Positions 31,269 through 40,415 of a stretch of 57,617 bases of DNA are shown in pieces. The stretch's first letter is position 1. Each line of letters begins with the position of its first letter. The DNA is from an uncultured Eubacteriales bacterium (GTDB lineage: Bacteria > Bacillota > Clostridia > Lachnospirales > Lachnospiraceae), in contig CASFBK010000006.1 in assembly GCA_949292785.1 (NCBI GenBank), positions 284,250 through 341,866 of the forward strand. Direction: 5' to 3'. The notes beneath the pieces were generated by a model that was given only the letters and a program-made list of their open reading frames with translations, was not told the origin of the DNA and did not search any database. A program made the position numbers and the translations under genes.

Positions 31269-31979
31269 CAAATCAACCTACAAGGACTAGTTACCCGACC
31301 TACAAGGTCCTAAAAAACCAAAAAATTGTTTAGTAGAATGGGTACATAGTCAACAACGGAAGAAATGAACTTAGAAATGGTTATTAAGACTAATTGCAAG
31401 TGATTTAAAGAAGTGTTGACTTGAACATTGATAAATTGAATAGGACACGCATACATCTGATTTTATTTTCGCCTTTATCCGTCAGCTTTTGTCTTAGGGA
31501 TAGGGGTGGCAGAAACCCGTTTCGTGCGACGAAGCTCCTCGGTTCAGATTGCCTGCTGATAAGTCTCTGATTTATTCGGCGGTTGTGGTGGTCTAGCATT
31601 GTGCCTGTGAAGGTTCTAAGCAGAGGTTTGTGCCTACCGGATTGGCAGCCGGAGATAATGAGATAGAACAGCACCGGAATTTCAGCGAAACGCATTTTCC
31701 GGGAGTGGCTCCCTGTAGATTCCGTCTGGATGGGCATGATGGAGGTGCAGTGTGGGATGAAGCCGTCCCAATGTATGTTACCCGGCTGGGGGAACTGATA
31801 GAGAATCAGCTCAAGAAACTTTTATGGTTTTACGGATAATGTGGCATTCGTGCCACGTTGTCCTTTGAGATAAGGAAGCTGACACATACATTATTATATG
31901 GAGAGCAGCTTTCTTATTTCAGGGGATAACAGCCGGCATATCTTTCTGTAAAATCTATGAAAGAGCAGGTACAAGAAAT
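31269..31979 (+). other. Gene-poor stretch with a remnant open frame
   Basis: This 711-base stretch has no convincing intact gene. Near its start CCTACAAGG occurs twice (about 31278 and 31302). An open frame at 31630-31839 (69 codons, ending ENQLKKLLWFYG) looks like the tail of a decayed protein; stops interrupt the same frame upstream. After it come a TTCG-loop hairpin GTGGCA/TGCCAC (31841-31856) and a longer stem of 12-base arms with one mismatch (31870-31881 and 31906-31917). This probably marks an old recombination site or lost gene. Confidence 0.5.
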
Positions 31980-32411
31980 ATGTGCAATATTGGAATTGTA
32001 GTAGGAGATGCCGGGGTTAAAATGCCTACGGGTATCTTGTTTATTAACTTCAACAAATCGGAGCGTAATATCCGAAAAAAGGTTGTAAAAATCAGAGAAA
32101 AGTGTATCTCACATGGAATTATCCTGGGACAGGATGTAATAATCAACAAAGGTCCCGACAGAGACATTGACCGTGATGCAGTCAATATGCTTATATCGTT
32201 TCTTCTTGATGGAGAATATCAGATGATTGTGGTGGACAAGCTCACGGACATTACACCTGACTTATCTGATTTGGAGGAGTTTTTGAGTGATGCGGCTGCG
32301 ATTGGAGTAAATGTGTTTGAACTTTCCACTATGAAGGTCAGACATCATGTGTATATGGAAGATTGCCCTGAGTGTTCTCCGATTGGAAATATCATAAGGA
32401 TGTGGTCCTGA
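31980..32411 (+). CDS. Resolvase-like domain protein (catalytically degenerate)
   Basis: A 143-residue protein with the fold pattern of the serine-recombinase N-terminal domain: GILFINFNKSERNIRKK, then DRDAVNMLISFLLDGEYQMI, then VVDKLTDITPDLSDLEEFL, then AAAIGVNVFEL. The motif around the nucleophilic Ser and the arginines is not evident, so it is likely inactive in recombination. It stops one base before the MazF gene. That arrangement suggests it may serve as the regulator or antitoxin, but no antitoxin family match is claimed. Confidence 0.55.
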   Translation: MCNIGIVVGDAGVKMPTGILFINFNKSERNIRKKVVKIREKCISHGIILGQDVIINKGPDRDIDRDAVNMLISFLLDGEYQMIVVDKLTDITPDLSDLEEFLSDAAAIGVNVFELSTMKVRHHVYMEDCPECSPIGNIIRMWS

Positions 32412-32412
32412 T

Positions 32413-32778
32413 ATGAAGATTAGGCGAGGAGACATATTATATGTTGATTTGGGTGTGCAGTATCAGGGAAGCATTCAGGGCAGTATGCGTCCTGTGGTGG
32501 TAGTCAGCAACAATATGGCGAACAGGCACAGCACCGTAATTACGGTTGTTCCCTTATCCACTAAAATCAACAAAAAGAAAAATCTTCCCACTCATGTATT
32601 TGTGTCAGCTTATAAGAGTGTAGGGTTAGAGCAGCATAGTATCGCACTTTGCGAACAGGTAACAGCCCTTGATTACAGTATGATTATTGAGAACATGGGA
32701 AAGGTTGACAAAGATACCCTTGATAGAATAACAAAAGCTGTGCAGGTACAGGTCGGGGTATTTGATAAGTATAACTGA
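32413..32778 (+). CDS. MazF/PemK-type endoribonuclease toxin
   Basis: A 121-residue protein of the MazF family. Motifs: RRGDILYVDLG, the basic SMRPVVVVSN (catalytic Arg), STVITVVPLST and ALCEQVTALD. MazF toxins cut mRNA at short sequences and are held in check by an antitoxin. No typical MazE gene lies next to it; the partners on either side are a resolvase-like protein and, downstream, a 90-residue protein. In mobile elements such orphan MazF genes may stabilise the element. A short GC-rich hairpin follows. Confidence 0.85.
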   Translation: MKIRRGDILYVDLGVQYQGSIQGSMRPVVVVSNNMANRHSTVITVVPLSTKINKKKNLPTHVFVSAYKSVGLEQHSIALCEQVTALDYSMIIENMGKVDKDTLDRITKAVQVQVGVFDKYN

Positions 32779-32798
32779 TAAGAAGGCAGATTTAGCAG

Positions 32799-32824
32799 AG
32801 CCGGGCAGAAATGTCCGGCTTTTA
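32799..32824 (+). terminator. Weak terminator after mazF
   Basis: AGCCGG (32799-32804) and CCGGCT (32815-32820) pair around a 10-base loop and are followed by TTT. A further inverted repeat ATTCAT/ATGAAT lies near 32853-32875. Confidence 0.55.
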
Positions 32825-32958
32825 CATATCGCTGCTTCGTAGGAGCAGAATATGTCATTCATACAGAACTTATGAATGGAATAGAAGCATAAGTTTCGGT
32901 CATAGGACAATCTGTGAAAGCAATAAAATAGAAAGAACAGGTGTAAAGAGGTTTGGAT

Positions 32959-33231
32959 ATGGATTTATCAATAGAAGAATTAAAGCGTATGCAGTCTCTG
33001 CATATTATGGAGTTGAAAAGAGAAGAACTTGCCAATGCAGAGGATATTGTGATAGATACAAAGAAATGTGTGGAAAGCAGGATAAAGTCTTTTATCGAGC
33101 AGACGGGAAACCCTTTTGCACAAAATGTAGGAGAATATATTTTGCAGATCGGTTTTATGGATGGAACAGATGATTTAATTGATGACCGTATGGTTTTGCT
33201 GACGAAAAGGAAAACACAGATTACGGTCTGA
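32959..33231 (+). CDS. Small mobile-element protein (DUF6870-like)
   Basis: A 90-residue protein. ATG 32959 is chosen behind AAAGAGG. The pattern is a short acidic helix SIEELKRMQ, then VIDTKKCVESRIKSFIEQTGNPF, then an IGFMDGTDDLIDDRM segment. This looks like the small protein that precedes serine recombinases in Tn-type elements of gut Clostridia. It may be a recombination directionality or accessory factor, which is inference. It lies 152 bases before the first recombinase. Confidence 0.6.
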   Translation: MDLSIEELKRMQSLHIMELKREELANAEDIVIDTKKCVESRIKSFIEQTGNPFAQNVGEYILQIGFMDGTDDLIDDRMVLLTKRKTQITV

Positions 33232-33383
33232 AAATCATTTTGAGAAAAATTTAGAATCTCTTTACACACAACAAAAATTATGTTAACCTAGAAGTAGGAT
33301 TATTTCAGTGGGAATCCTGATGATAGGTTTCAATGCCCCGTAGGACGGGTTTTGCTAACAATATTTAATCAGGAGGAACGCAG

Positions 33384-35039
33384 ATGAAAGCAAAAGAATT
33401 TTATAATGTAGCCATTTATCTCCGTTTGAGTCGTGATGATGACGATATTGATGGCAACAAAGCAGAAAGTAACAGTATCAGCTCACAGAGAGACATGATT
33501 CGCAGCTTTATCAGAAAGCAGGACAACATGGAAATCTACGATATATATGTAGACGATGGATGGTCCGGTGCGAACTTCGACAGACCGGAGTTCAAGCGAA
33601 TGATGAAAGATATTGAAGCTGGTAATGTAGATTGTGTCATTGTAAAGGACTTATCCAGATTAGGACGAGATTATATAGAAGCCGGGCGGTTGATTCAAAA
33701 GACCTTCCCGGCTTTTTCTGTGCGTTTTATTGCATTAACAGACCATTTTGATTCCCTGACAGCAGATTATAATGAGACTTCGTTAGTTGTTCCTGTAAAG
33801 AACTTTGTCAATGATTCCTATTCCAGAGACATATCAGGTAAGGTCAGAAGCCATCAGCAGATTAAGAGGGAAAACGGAGATTTCATTGGTGCATTTGCAG
33901 TTTACGGTTATAAGAAAAGTGAGGATAACCGAAACCTGCTTGTACCGGATGATTATGCAGCCGATATTGTGCGAAAGATTTTTGCATGGAAAATAGAAGG
34001 ATACAGCAATTTTGCCATTTCCGAATTATTGGACGATTTAGGGATACTTTCTCCTATGGAATATAAAAAGATGCAGGGAGAGAAGTTTCAGACTGGCTTT
34101 GTTACGGGAGTAAAAACGAAATGGTCAGCGGTTGCAGTAAAGAGAATTTTGACAAATGAAACCTACACCGGAACTCTAGTGCAGGGCAAGGAAGAAAAGG
34201 TAAATTATAAGGTAAAGAAGTCGGTTAAGAAGCCACAGGAGGAGTGGACGAAGGTACGGGATGCACATGAAGCCATTATTACGATGGAAGATTTTGAAAT
34301 CGTGCAGGATTTACTTACCATAGATACCCGTGCGGGTGGCGGAGAAAAGAAATCCCATATCTATGCAGGATTATTGTTTTGTGGAGACTGTAATGAGCCG
34401 ATGATTCGCAGGGTAAACCGTTATAAAGGGAAAGAAACGGTTTCTTTTATCTGTTCCACAAAGAATAAGGGCGGAGAGTGTAGCAGGCACACGATTTTGG
34501 AAGAAGATTTGAACCGTCTGGTATTAAGCGGACTCAGACAGCAGGTTTCCTTATTTCTGAATAAAAGCAATGTACTGAAAGGCATTGAGCAGATGGAGAT
34601 TAACTTTGAGGAAGTTGTTTCCTTTGATAAGGAAATTGAAAGGCTGCATAGTGAGCAGGATAAGTATTTATCACTCAGGGCAGGTCTGTATGAAGATTTG
34701 AAAAAGCAGATTATTACAGAGGAAGATTTTAAGAACTTCCGGCAAATCTACGAACAGCGTTATCAGGAACTTCAGCAGGCAATCCATAATCAGGAAGAAA
34801 CCATTAAAAAGCTCTTTAAATCGGGTGTTACTGCCGGAGTGAATCTGGAACGGATGAAAACAGCCATGCAGATTACGGAGCTCGACAGGGCAACACTGGT
34901 TTCATTTGTGAAGCGTATTCTTGTGTATGAGGATAAAAGGGTATATCTGGAGCTTCGTTATAAGGAACTGTTTTCTAAAGTTATTATGCTTGCGGATTAT
35001 CTGGAATCTGGAAAACAGCTTAGAGGGGAGGCGGTGTAA
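33384..35039 (+). CDS. Large serine recombinase 1
   Basis: A 551-residue recombinase. The catalytic domain (residues 1-150) has YLRLSRDDDD, the nucleophile in SNSISSQRDM, and VKDLSRLGRDYIEAG. A recombinase domain follows, then the zinc ribbon FCGDCNEPM with CSTKNKGGEC, then a coiled coil of about 100 residues. This is the layout of TnpX/phiC31-type integrases that insert or excise mobile elements. It begins behind AGGAGG and its stop codon touches the start of the second recombinase. Confidence 0.93.
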   Translation: MKAKEFYNVAIYLRLSRDDDDIDGNKAESNSISSQRDMIRSFIRKQDNMEIYDIYVDDGWSGANFDRPEFKRMMKDIEAGNVDCVIVKDLSRLGRDYIEAGRLIQKTFPAFSVRFIALTDHFDSLTADYNETSLVVPVKNFVNDSYSRDISGKVRSHQQIKRENGDFIGAFAVYGYKKSEDNRNLLVPDDYAADIVRKIFAWKIEGYSNFAISELLDDLGILSPMEYKKMQGEKFQTGFVTGVKTKWSAVAVKRILTNETYTGTLVQGKEEKVNYKVKKSVKKPQEEWTKVRDAHEAIITMEDFEIVQDLLTIDTRAGGGEKKSHIYAGLLFCGDCNEPMIRRVNRYKGKETVSFICSTKNKGGECSRHTILEEDLNRLVLSGLRQQVSLFLNKSNVLKGIEQMEINFEEVVSFDKEIERLHSEQDKYLSLRAGLYEDLKKQIITEEDFKNFRQIYEQRYQELQQAIHNQEETIKKLFKSGVTAGVNLERMKTAMQITELDRATLVSFVKRILVYEDKRVYLELRYKELFSKVIMLADYLESGKQLRGEAV

Positions 35040-36728
35040 ATGGCAAGAACCTCTAAAAAGAAACAGAATAGTATCAATGTGGCAGAAAATAAAAGACCAT
35101 CGAAGATATATTCGGTTGGAATATATGCAAGACTGTCCGTAGATGCAAATGAAAGAAAAAATGAGTCTATTGAAACACAGATTGAGATAGCAAAGGCATT
35201 TATTGGCAGGCAGAATGATATGGTCATCTTTGACTGCTATACGGATATAGGAAAAACCGGAACAAACTTTGAGCGTGAAGGCTTTGAACGCATGATGCGT
35301 GATGTCAGGTCAAGAAAAATAGACTGTATCATTGTAAAAGACCTGTCACGTTTTGGAAGAAATCATATTGAAACCGGAAATTATATTGAAAAGATATTCC
35401 CTTTTATGGGTGTACGGTTTATTGCTGTAACAGATAACTTTGACAGCATGAATATATCCGGACAGAATGAAACATTAGGTGTGAACCTGAAAAACCTTGT
35501 AAACGAAATGTATGCAAGGGATATTGCTGTAAAAGTAAAATCCAGCAGGCAGGAAAAATGGGAGCAGGGCAGTTATACAGGCGGAATCGCTCCTTATGGA
35601 TACCGTGCTGAGTGGATAGGAGATAAGAAATGTCTTTTTATAGAGGAAACTACATCAGATATTGTGAAAAAGATATTTGAACTTTTCCTCTCCGGTAAGA
35701 ATATGAAGGAAATCGTGGTGTGGCTCTATGAAGAAAAAATTGTCAGACCTATGGAGTATCATAAGACAGGACATATTTATTGTCAGGATGGGGATAAATT
35801 GCAGCAATGGTCCAGAGGGACAGTGAAAATGATTTTGACAAACCCTGTGTATATAGGCTGTCTTGTGCAAGGCAGAACCTGTGGAAAAGATTATATGATG
35901 CGTAGCAAGCATGATATTGCTTCTGAGGACTGGTCTGTAAAAGAGCATACCCATGAAGCCATTATAAGTGAGGATTTATTTTTTCAAGCTGCCGGAAAGT
36001 TTGAAAAATCGTCTGTGTACTGCAATAAGAATGGGTATTCTAAGAAGATGCCAATAGATGAGGATATTTATGCAGATGTTTTGTATTGTGGCGATTGCGG
36101 TGCGAAAATGCGAAGAATTAGTGCTATCAAGACATTCAGCTCCAAAGATCGGATTCGGACATACAGCTATAATTGTTCAAAGGTAGACCGTATAGATGAC
36201 GAAAGGTGTGAAACAAAGAGTATCACATTAAGCACATTAAATGAACTTGTAAAGACAGCAATCCGGCAGGAGTTTTCTTTGTCCGCCATGCGTCCAAAGG
36301 ACTTGATTGAAAGCAATAACAATGAAGCAAATCGGTTAAAAGAGGAATGGCAGGAAGCATTGCTGGAATTGGAAAGAAAAATCGAAAACATGAGCAGGCT
36401 GACGAGCGAACAGTATCTGAAATACCGTATGGGTGAAATGGATGCGGATAGCTTTAAGCGTACCAAAGAGGAAAATAATAAAAAGATTACCGCTATTCAA
36501 AGAAAGCGGGCAGAGATTACGGAAAAGCTCAGAACAATAGACTATGATACGGTTCAGAAAAACCATTTTTTGCGTACTCTGGTAAAAGGCAATGAAAAGA
36601 GCGAGCTGACAGCAGAAGTAGTCAGAACCTTGATTCACAGAATAGAAGTATATCAGGATCATAGGGTAAAAGTTATCTTCTGTTTTAAAAGAAATGATGT
36701 CATATTAGCGATAAAGGAGGTCATGTAA
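35040..36728 (+). CDS. Large serine recombinase 2
   Basis: A 562-residue recombinase beginning in the base after the previous stop, behind GGAGGCGG. It has YARLSVDAN, the nucleophile in NESIETQIEI, and VKDLSRFGRNHIETGNY. The zinc ribbon is YCGDCGAKM with CSKVDRIDDERC, followed by a coiled coil. It is not a copy of recombinase 1, although related. Multi-recombinase operons occur in some Clostridia elements where the enzymes act together or divide insertion and excision. Confidence 0.93.
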   Translation: MARTSKKKQNSINVAENKRPSKIYSVGIYARLSVDANERKNESIETQIEIAKAFIGRQNDMVIFDCYTDIGKTGTNFEREGFERMMRDVRSRKIDCIIVKDLSRFGRNHIETGNYIEKIFPFMGVRFIAVTDNFDSMNISGQNETLGVNLKNLVNEMYARDIAVKVKSSRQEKWEQGSYTGGIAPYGYRAEWIGDKKCLFIEETTSDIVKKIFELFLSGKNMKEIVVWLYEEKIVRPMEYHKTGHIYCQDGDKLQQWSRGTVKMILTNPVYIGCLVQGRTCGKDYMMRSKHDIASEDWSVKEHTHEAIISEDLFFQAAGKFEKSSVYCNKNGYSKKMPIDEDIYADVLYCGDCGAKMRRISAIKTFSSKDRIRTYSYNCSKVDRIDDERCETKSITLSTLNELVKTAIRQEFSLSAMRPKDLIESNNNEANRLKEEWQEALLELERKIENMSRLTSEQYLKYRMGEMDADSFKRTKEENNKKITAIQRKRAEITEKLRTIDYDTVQKNHFLRTLVKGNEKSELTAEVVRTLIHRIEVYQDHRVKVIFCFKRNDVILAIKEVM

Positions 36729-36729
36729 G

Positions 36730-38256
36730 ATGAAAAAGTACCAGATTGCAATTTATATCCGATTATCAAAGGAAGATGATAAGATAAAGGAAGAAAGCAA
36801 CAGTATTACCATGCAGCGAATCCTTTTGCACAGGTTTGTGGCAGAAAAATTTTCAGATTATGACCTGCTTGAATTTTGTGACGATGGATATACAGGTACG
36901 AATTTTGAGCGACCAGGTATGCAGAATATGTTGGAAAAGGTCAGAGATTCTAAAATAGACTGTATTATAGTCAAGGATTTTTCAAGATTTGCAAGGGATT
37001 ATATCGAACTTGGTTCCTACCTTGAACAGATATTCCCATTTATGGGTGTTCGTTTCATTTCCATAAATGATAATTATGATAGTAATAACTATCAGGGAAG
37101 CATTGCGGATATTGATGTGAATTTCAAGAATCTTCTCTATGATTTATATAGTAAGGATTTGTCACAGAAGGTTCGTTCTTCCCTTGCTGTCAGAAAGGAA
37201 AAAGGACAATATGTAAGCGGAAACAGTCCATTTGGCTACGAAAAAGCTTCGGAGGACAGACACGCATTGATCATTACAGAGGACGAGGCAGAGGTAGTCA
37301 GACGCATTTTCTCTTTAACTGTGGAAGGGTACACATCTGTCGAGATAGCAAGGCTGTTCAATGAAACGAATGTGAAAACGCCGATTGAATTTAAGATTGA
37401 AAAAGGAAGAACAAGCCAGGAACCAAAGGGAGAAAGATTTTTATGGAGTAGCAGTACGATATGCCAGATACTCCGAAACGAAATATATATCGGAAATGTG
37501 GTACAGAAGAAATATACGAAAGACTTTGTGGGTGGGAAGAACCACTTAAATCCCCGTGAGGAGTGGTTGGTGACTTATAATCATCACGAACCGATTGTTG
37601 ACAAAGAAGTATTTGATAAAGTGCAGGAAGGTCGTGGGTTAAAAAGAAACCCACAGTATCGTCCTACGCACCCGCTTGTCGGGAAAATGGTCTGTGGCTG
37701 CTGTAAAAAGAATTTGCGTTACCGGAGGGGACTCAATCCTTATTTTACCTGTCATAATCGTTACTCTAATATGTTGGAAAATTGTGTAGACAATGTAAAT
37801 GCAATGTTTATGGAGCAGTACGTCTTATTTATGATGCAGGATAAGTTGTATGCAGACGGAGAATTGGATAAACTTCGTAAAGAAGCAATACAACGACTGG
37901 ATAAGGAGATTAAAGAACTAAAAGGGAAATGCCATTTATTAGATGGCAGGATACGGAAATTAAAACAGCAGAACTTTGAAGCATACCAGAATTATGTGTC
38001 AGGAAAGACCGACAGTTTTCATTCAGATGATATAATGGTAAAATCAATAGAGAATGACTTGGCTACTCTGCAAGAAACAATACAGGAAATGGAAGCTGCA
38101 TATATTAAGATGGAATGCGACAGAGATGCTTTAAGTGTAGGAAGTGAATTTGCAGTATTATCAAAGGAAATGATAGACCATTATATAGAGAAAATAGTGG
38201 TTTGTGATGAACAGCATATAGAGATATGCTGGAGAGAAAAAGTAAGTGTAGCATAG
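36730..38256 (+). CDS. Large serine recombinase 3
   Basis: A 508-residue recombinase starting one base after the second stop, behind GGAGG. It has YIRLSKEDDK, SNSITMQRIL with the nucleophile, and VKDFSRFARDYIELGSY. The zinc ribbon is CGCCKKNLRYRRG with FTCHNRYS, followed by a coiled coil. It is the last gene before the element junction. In tandem with the other two it forms the element's integration/excision cassette. Confidence 0.93.
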   Translation: MKKYQIAIYIRLSKEDDKIKEESNSITMQRILLHRFVAEKFSDYDLLEFCDDGYTGTNFERPGMQNMLEKVRDSKIDCIIVKDFSRFARDYIELGSYLEQIFPFMGVRFISINDNYDSNNYQGSIADIDVNFKNLLYDLYSKDLSQKVRSSLAVRKEKGQYVSGNSPFGYEKASEDRHALIITEDEAEVVRRIFSLTVEGYTSVEIARLFNETNVKTPIEFKIEKGRTSQEPKGERFLWSSSTICQILRNEIYIGNVVQKKYTKDFVGGKNHLNPREEWLVTYNHHEPIVDKEVFDKVQEGRGLKRNPQYRPTHPLVGKMVCGCCKKNLRYRRGLNPYFTCHNRYSNMLENCVDNVNAMFMEQYVLFMMQDKLYADGELDKLRKEAIQRLDKEIKELKGKCHLLDGRIRKLKQQNFEAYQNYVSGKTDSFHSDDIMVKSIENDLATLQETIQEMEAAYIKMECDRDALSVGSEFAVLSKEMIDHYIEKIVVCDEQHIEICWREKVSVA

Positions 38257-38391
38257 TCAAACTTAATGATTTTGCAGTAATTTAACATTGGATATGATGT
38301 TTTTAGACAATGGTTTGACAGCAGGTATCCATTTTGAGCGAAAAAGCGGCAAATACCTTGAAAAAAAGTTAAAAAAGTTGTTTGCAACTAC
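38257..38391 (+). other. Right end of the mobile element and junction with host subtilase gene
   Basis: The 135 bases after the third recombinase hold no gene. They contain TTGACAG twice (about 38314-38320 and 38392-38398) and a small hairpin AGTTG/CAACT before the point where the host reading frame begins. The host frame downstream is a subtilase that starts at GEGIDYSHPDF without its N-terminus, so the element end (attR) must lie near 38385-38400. Confidence 0.65.
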
Positions 38392-39723
38392 TTGACAGGA
38401 GAGGGTATTGATTACAGTCATCCGGACTTTCGTAACGAGGATGGAAGTACCAGAATACTGGCGCTCTATGATGAAACACTAGAGCGGGAATATACGTCAG
38501 AAGAGATAAATCAGGCGCTAATGGCAGGCAGTGAGCAGGAACGGTTCCGGCTGGTGTCAAGCCGCGATACCTCAGGGCATGGAACGCATGTGGCAGGAAT
38601 TGCAGCAGGAAACGGCAGGGCTTCCGGTGGAGTAAACAGAGGAGTTGCTTATGAAAGTCCGCTTCTAATTGTAAAACTGGGGACAGCAGAGCCGAATGGG
38701 TTTCCGAGAACGACGCAGTTGATGCGGGGACTGGATTATGTAGTGAAAAAGGCGCTGGAATTGCAGATGCCTATGGCAGTCAATATCAGCTTCGGAAATA
38801 ATTATGGTTCTCACAGCGGAACTGCCTTGTTAGAAAGCTATATCAATGATATGGCAAATTTCTGGAAGACCAGTATCGCCATAGGTACAGGAAACGAAGG
38901 AGCTGCGCGGGGGCATACATCCGGCTATTTACAGCAGGGCATAGAACGGGAAATAGAATTTGCCATCAGCAGCTACGAGACGGTGATGAGTCTGCAGATA
39001 TGGAAATCTTATGTAGATGATTATGATGTTTCTATAATACACCCTTCCGGGCGTGTAGTAGGTCCCATACAAAAGATTCAGGGTCCCCAGCGTTTTACAA
39101 TAGAACAGACGGAGCTTTTAATTTATTATGGAGAGCCCAGCCCTTATAGCCCTTATCAGGAGATTTATATCGACTTTATTCCTGCACAAAGATATATCGA
39201 TATGGGAATCTGGAAAGTGATACTCACCCCCAGACGAATTGTGAGAGGCAACTATGATATGTGGATGCCGGGACAGTCTGTGCTGAATGAAGGAACAGGC
39301 TTTCTTTATCCCACGGAGGAGACCACATTAACGATTCCTTCTACTGCGGCAAAGGTGATTTCCGTAGGTGCCTATAATTCCAGAAATGACCAGTTGGCGG
39401 ATTTTTCCGGTAGAGGATTTACCAGACAGACCAATGACGTAAAGCCGGACCTTGCAGCTCCGGGGGTAGATATCCTTTCCACTTCTCCGGGAGGCGGCTA
39501 TGCAGTGCGCAGTGGAACCTCCATGGCAACGCCCTTTGTGACAGGAAGCAGTGCTCTTTTGATGCAGTGGGGAATTGTAAATGGCAATGATGCTTATCTG
39601 TATGGAGAAAAGATAAAGGCATATCTGCTTCGTGGAGCAAGACACCTGCCTGTGTTAAGAGAATATCCCAATCCGGAGGTGGGCTGGGGCGTATTGTGTC
39701 TCCGGGATAGTCTGCCGGTATAA
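38392..39723 (+). pseudogene. Truncated Csp-like subtilase (element insertion site)
   Basis: The reading frame encodes 443 residues of an S8 subtilase of the CspB/CspC-like group. His in SGHGTHVAG and Ser in RSGTSMATPF are present. It begins with TGEGIDYSHPDF, the part after the catalytic Asp motif, and the frame upstream has a stop at 38359 and no start codon. The missing part is the N-terminus, including the Asp motif. The simplest reading is that the mobile element inserted into this gene. The other half should lie upstream of the left end, outside this window. A TTG at 38392 is only the first possible start. Confidence 0.85.
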
Positions 39724-39790
39724 TTGAATGGAATGGAAGTGAAGGAAAAGGTCTCATACACAATCTGCAAAAAACGACATAATATATAAT

Positions 39791-40163
39791 GTAGGAAATA
39801 TTACCTATGCCGGTTTGGAGCATATGAAGTCAGCAACGCTGCCGGATGATGAAGTACAGCTGTTCGTCAATACTATGATTAGTGCTTACCGTGCTGCTTC
39901 AGATAATTACCGCAGGTGCCAACGGAAGCTGGACATGGGAATCGGAGAACGAGGAAACAAAGCTAGAGACCCAGACTGCCTATGAGGTAGCGGTAGATGG
40001 AAACTACTACTTTGATGTAAGCTATCAGGAATTGCTGGAAAAGGGGCAGCTTGAGTATTACCTGTGTCTGAAATCCAGCTATGTGAAGAATGGTAGGACC
40101 TACAGCAATCAAGAGGTGACGAAGGTAACCATACTTCCCATGCCTTTGTATGATTTGAATTAG
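39791..40163 (+). pseudogene. Remnant of an unknown surface-type protein with frameshift
   Basis: Two adjacent frames together give VGNITYAGLEHMKSATLPDD, then AYRAAS, then ITAGANGSWTWES and a further C-terminal part ending ILPMPLYDLN. The frame changes by one base near 39890-39900, so this is a decayed gene. The C-terminal frame alone runs 39882-40163. I recognise no domain with confidence. It lies between the truncated subtilase and the PTS operon. Confidence 0.6.
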
Positions 40164-40240
40164 GTAAGTCTGGTGTTACAAAAGAAAATTATAAATTTCA
40201 TCTGGACAAATTGCAAAAAAAGTGATAAACTATAAACATA

Positions 40241-40268
40241 GTGTGTTACTGGAACGGCAGGCATTAAC
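40241..40268 (+). promoter_or_regulatory. Ribonucleic antiterminator (RAT) for the PTS operon
   Basis: GTTACTGGAACGGCAGGC matches the LicT/SacT-type antiterminator pattern and overlaps the left arm of the terminator that follows. A likely promoter with TATAAA at 40231 precedes it. The BglG-family protein at 42564 is the expected binder. Confidence 0.7.
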
Positions 40269-40314
40269 TATACATAAATAGAGAGGATATTTATGTGTGT
40301 TAATGCCTTTTTTT
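40259..40314 (+). terminator. Leader terminator before ptsG
   Basis: AGGCATTAAC (40259-40268) pairs with GTTAATGCCT (40299-40308), followed by seven Ts. It stops transcription unless the RAT forms with the antiterminator protein bound. Confidence 0.85.
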
Positions 40315-40415
40315 GTATAGAACTTACGAAAAGAAGTCAATCATAGGTTATAAAGCACAAAAAGGCTGGATAATATACAAAGTATCCCTTAAAACAAAAA
40401 AGGAGTGTGTAACAG

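Noticed and set aside
31405-31737. Open frame on the minus strand across the gene-poor stretch.
   Set aside because: No ribosome binding site or family pattern is visible; it looks like a chance frame.
33285-33360. Short GC stems before the first recombinase as a riboswitch.
   Set aside because: The stems are short and do not form a known class.
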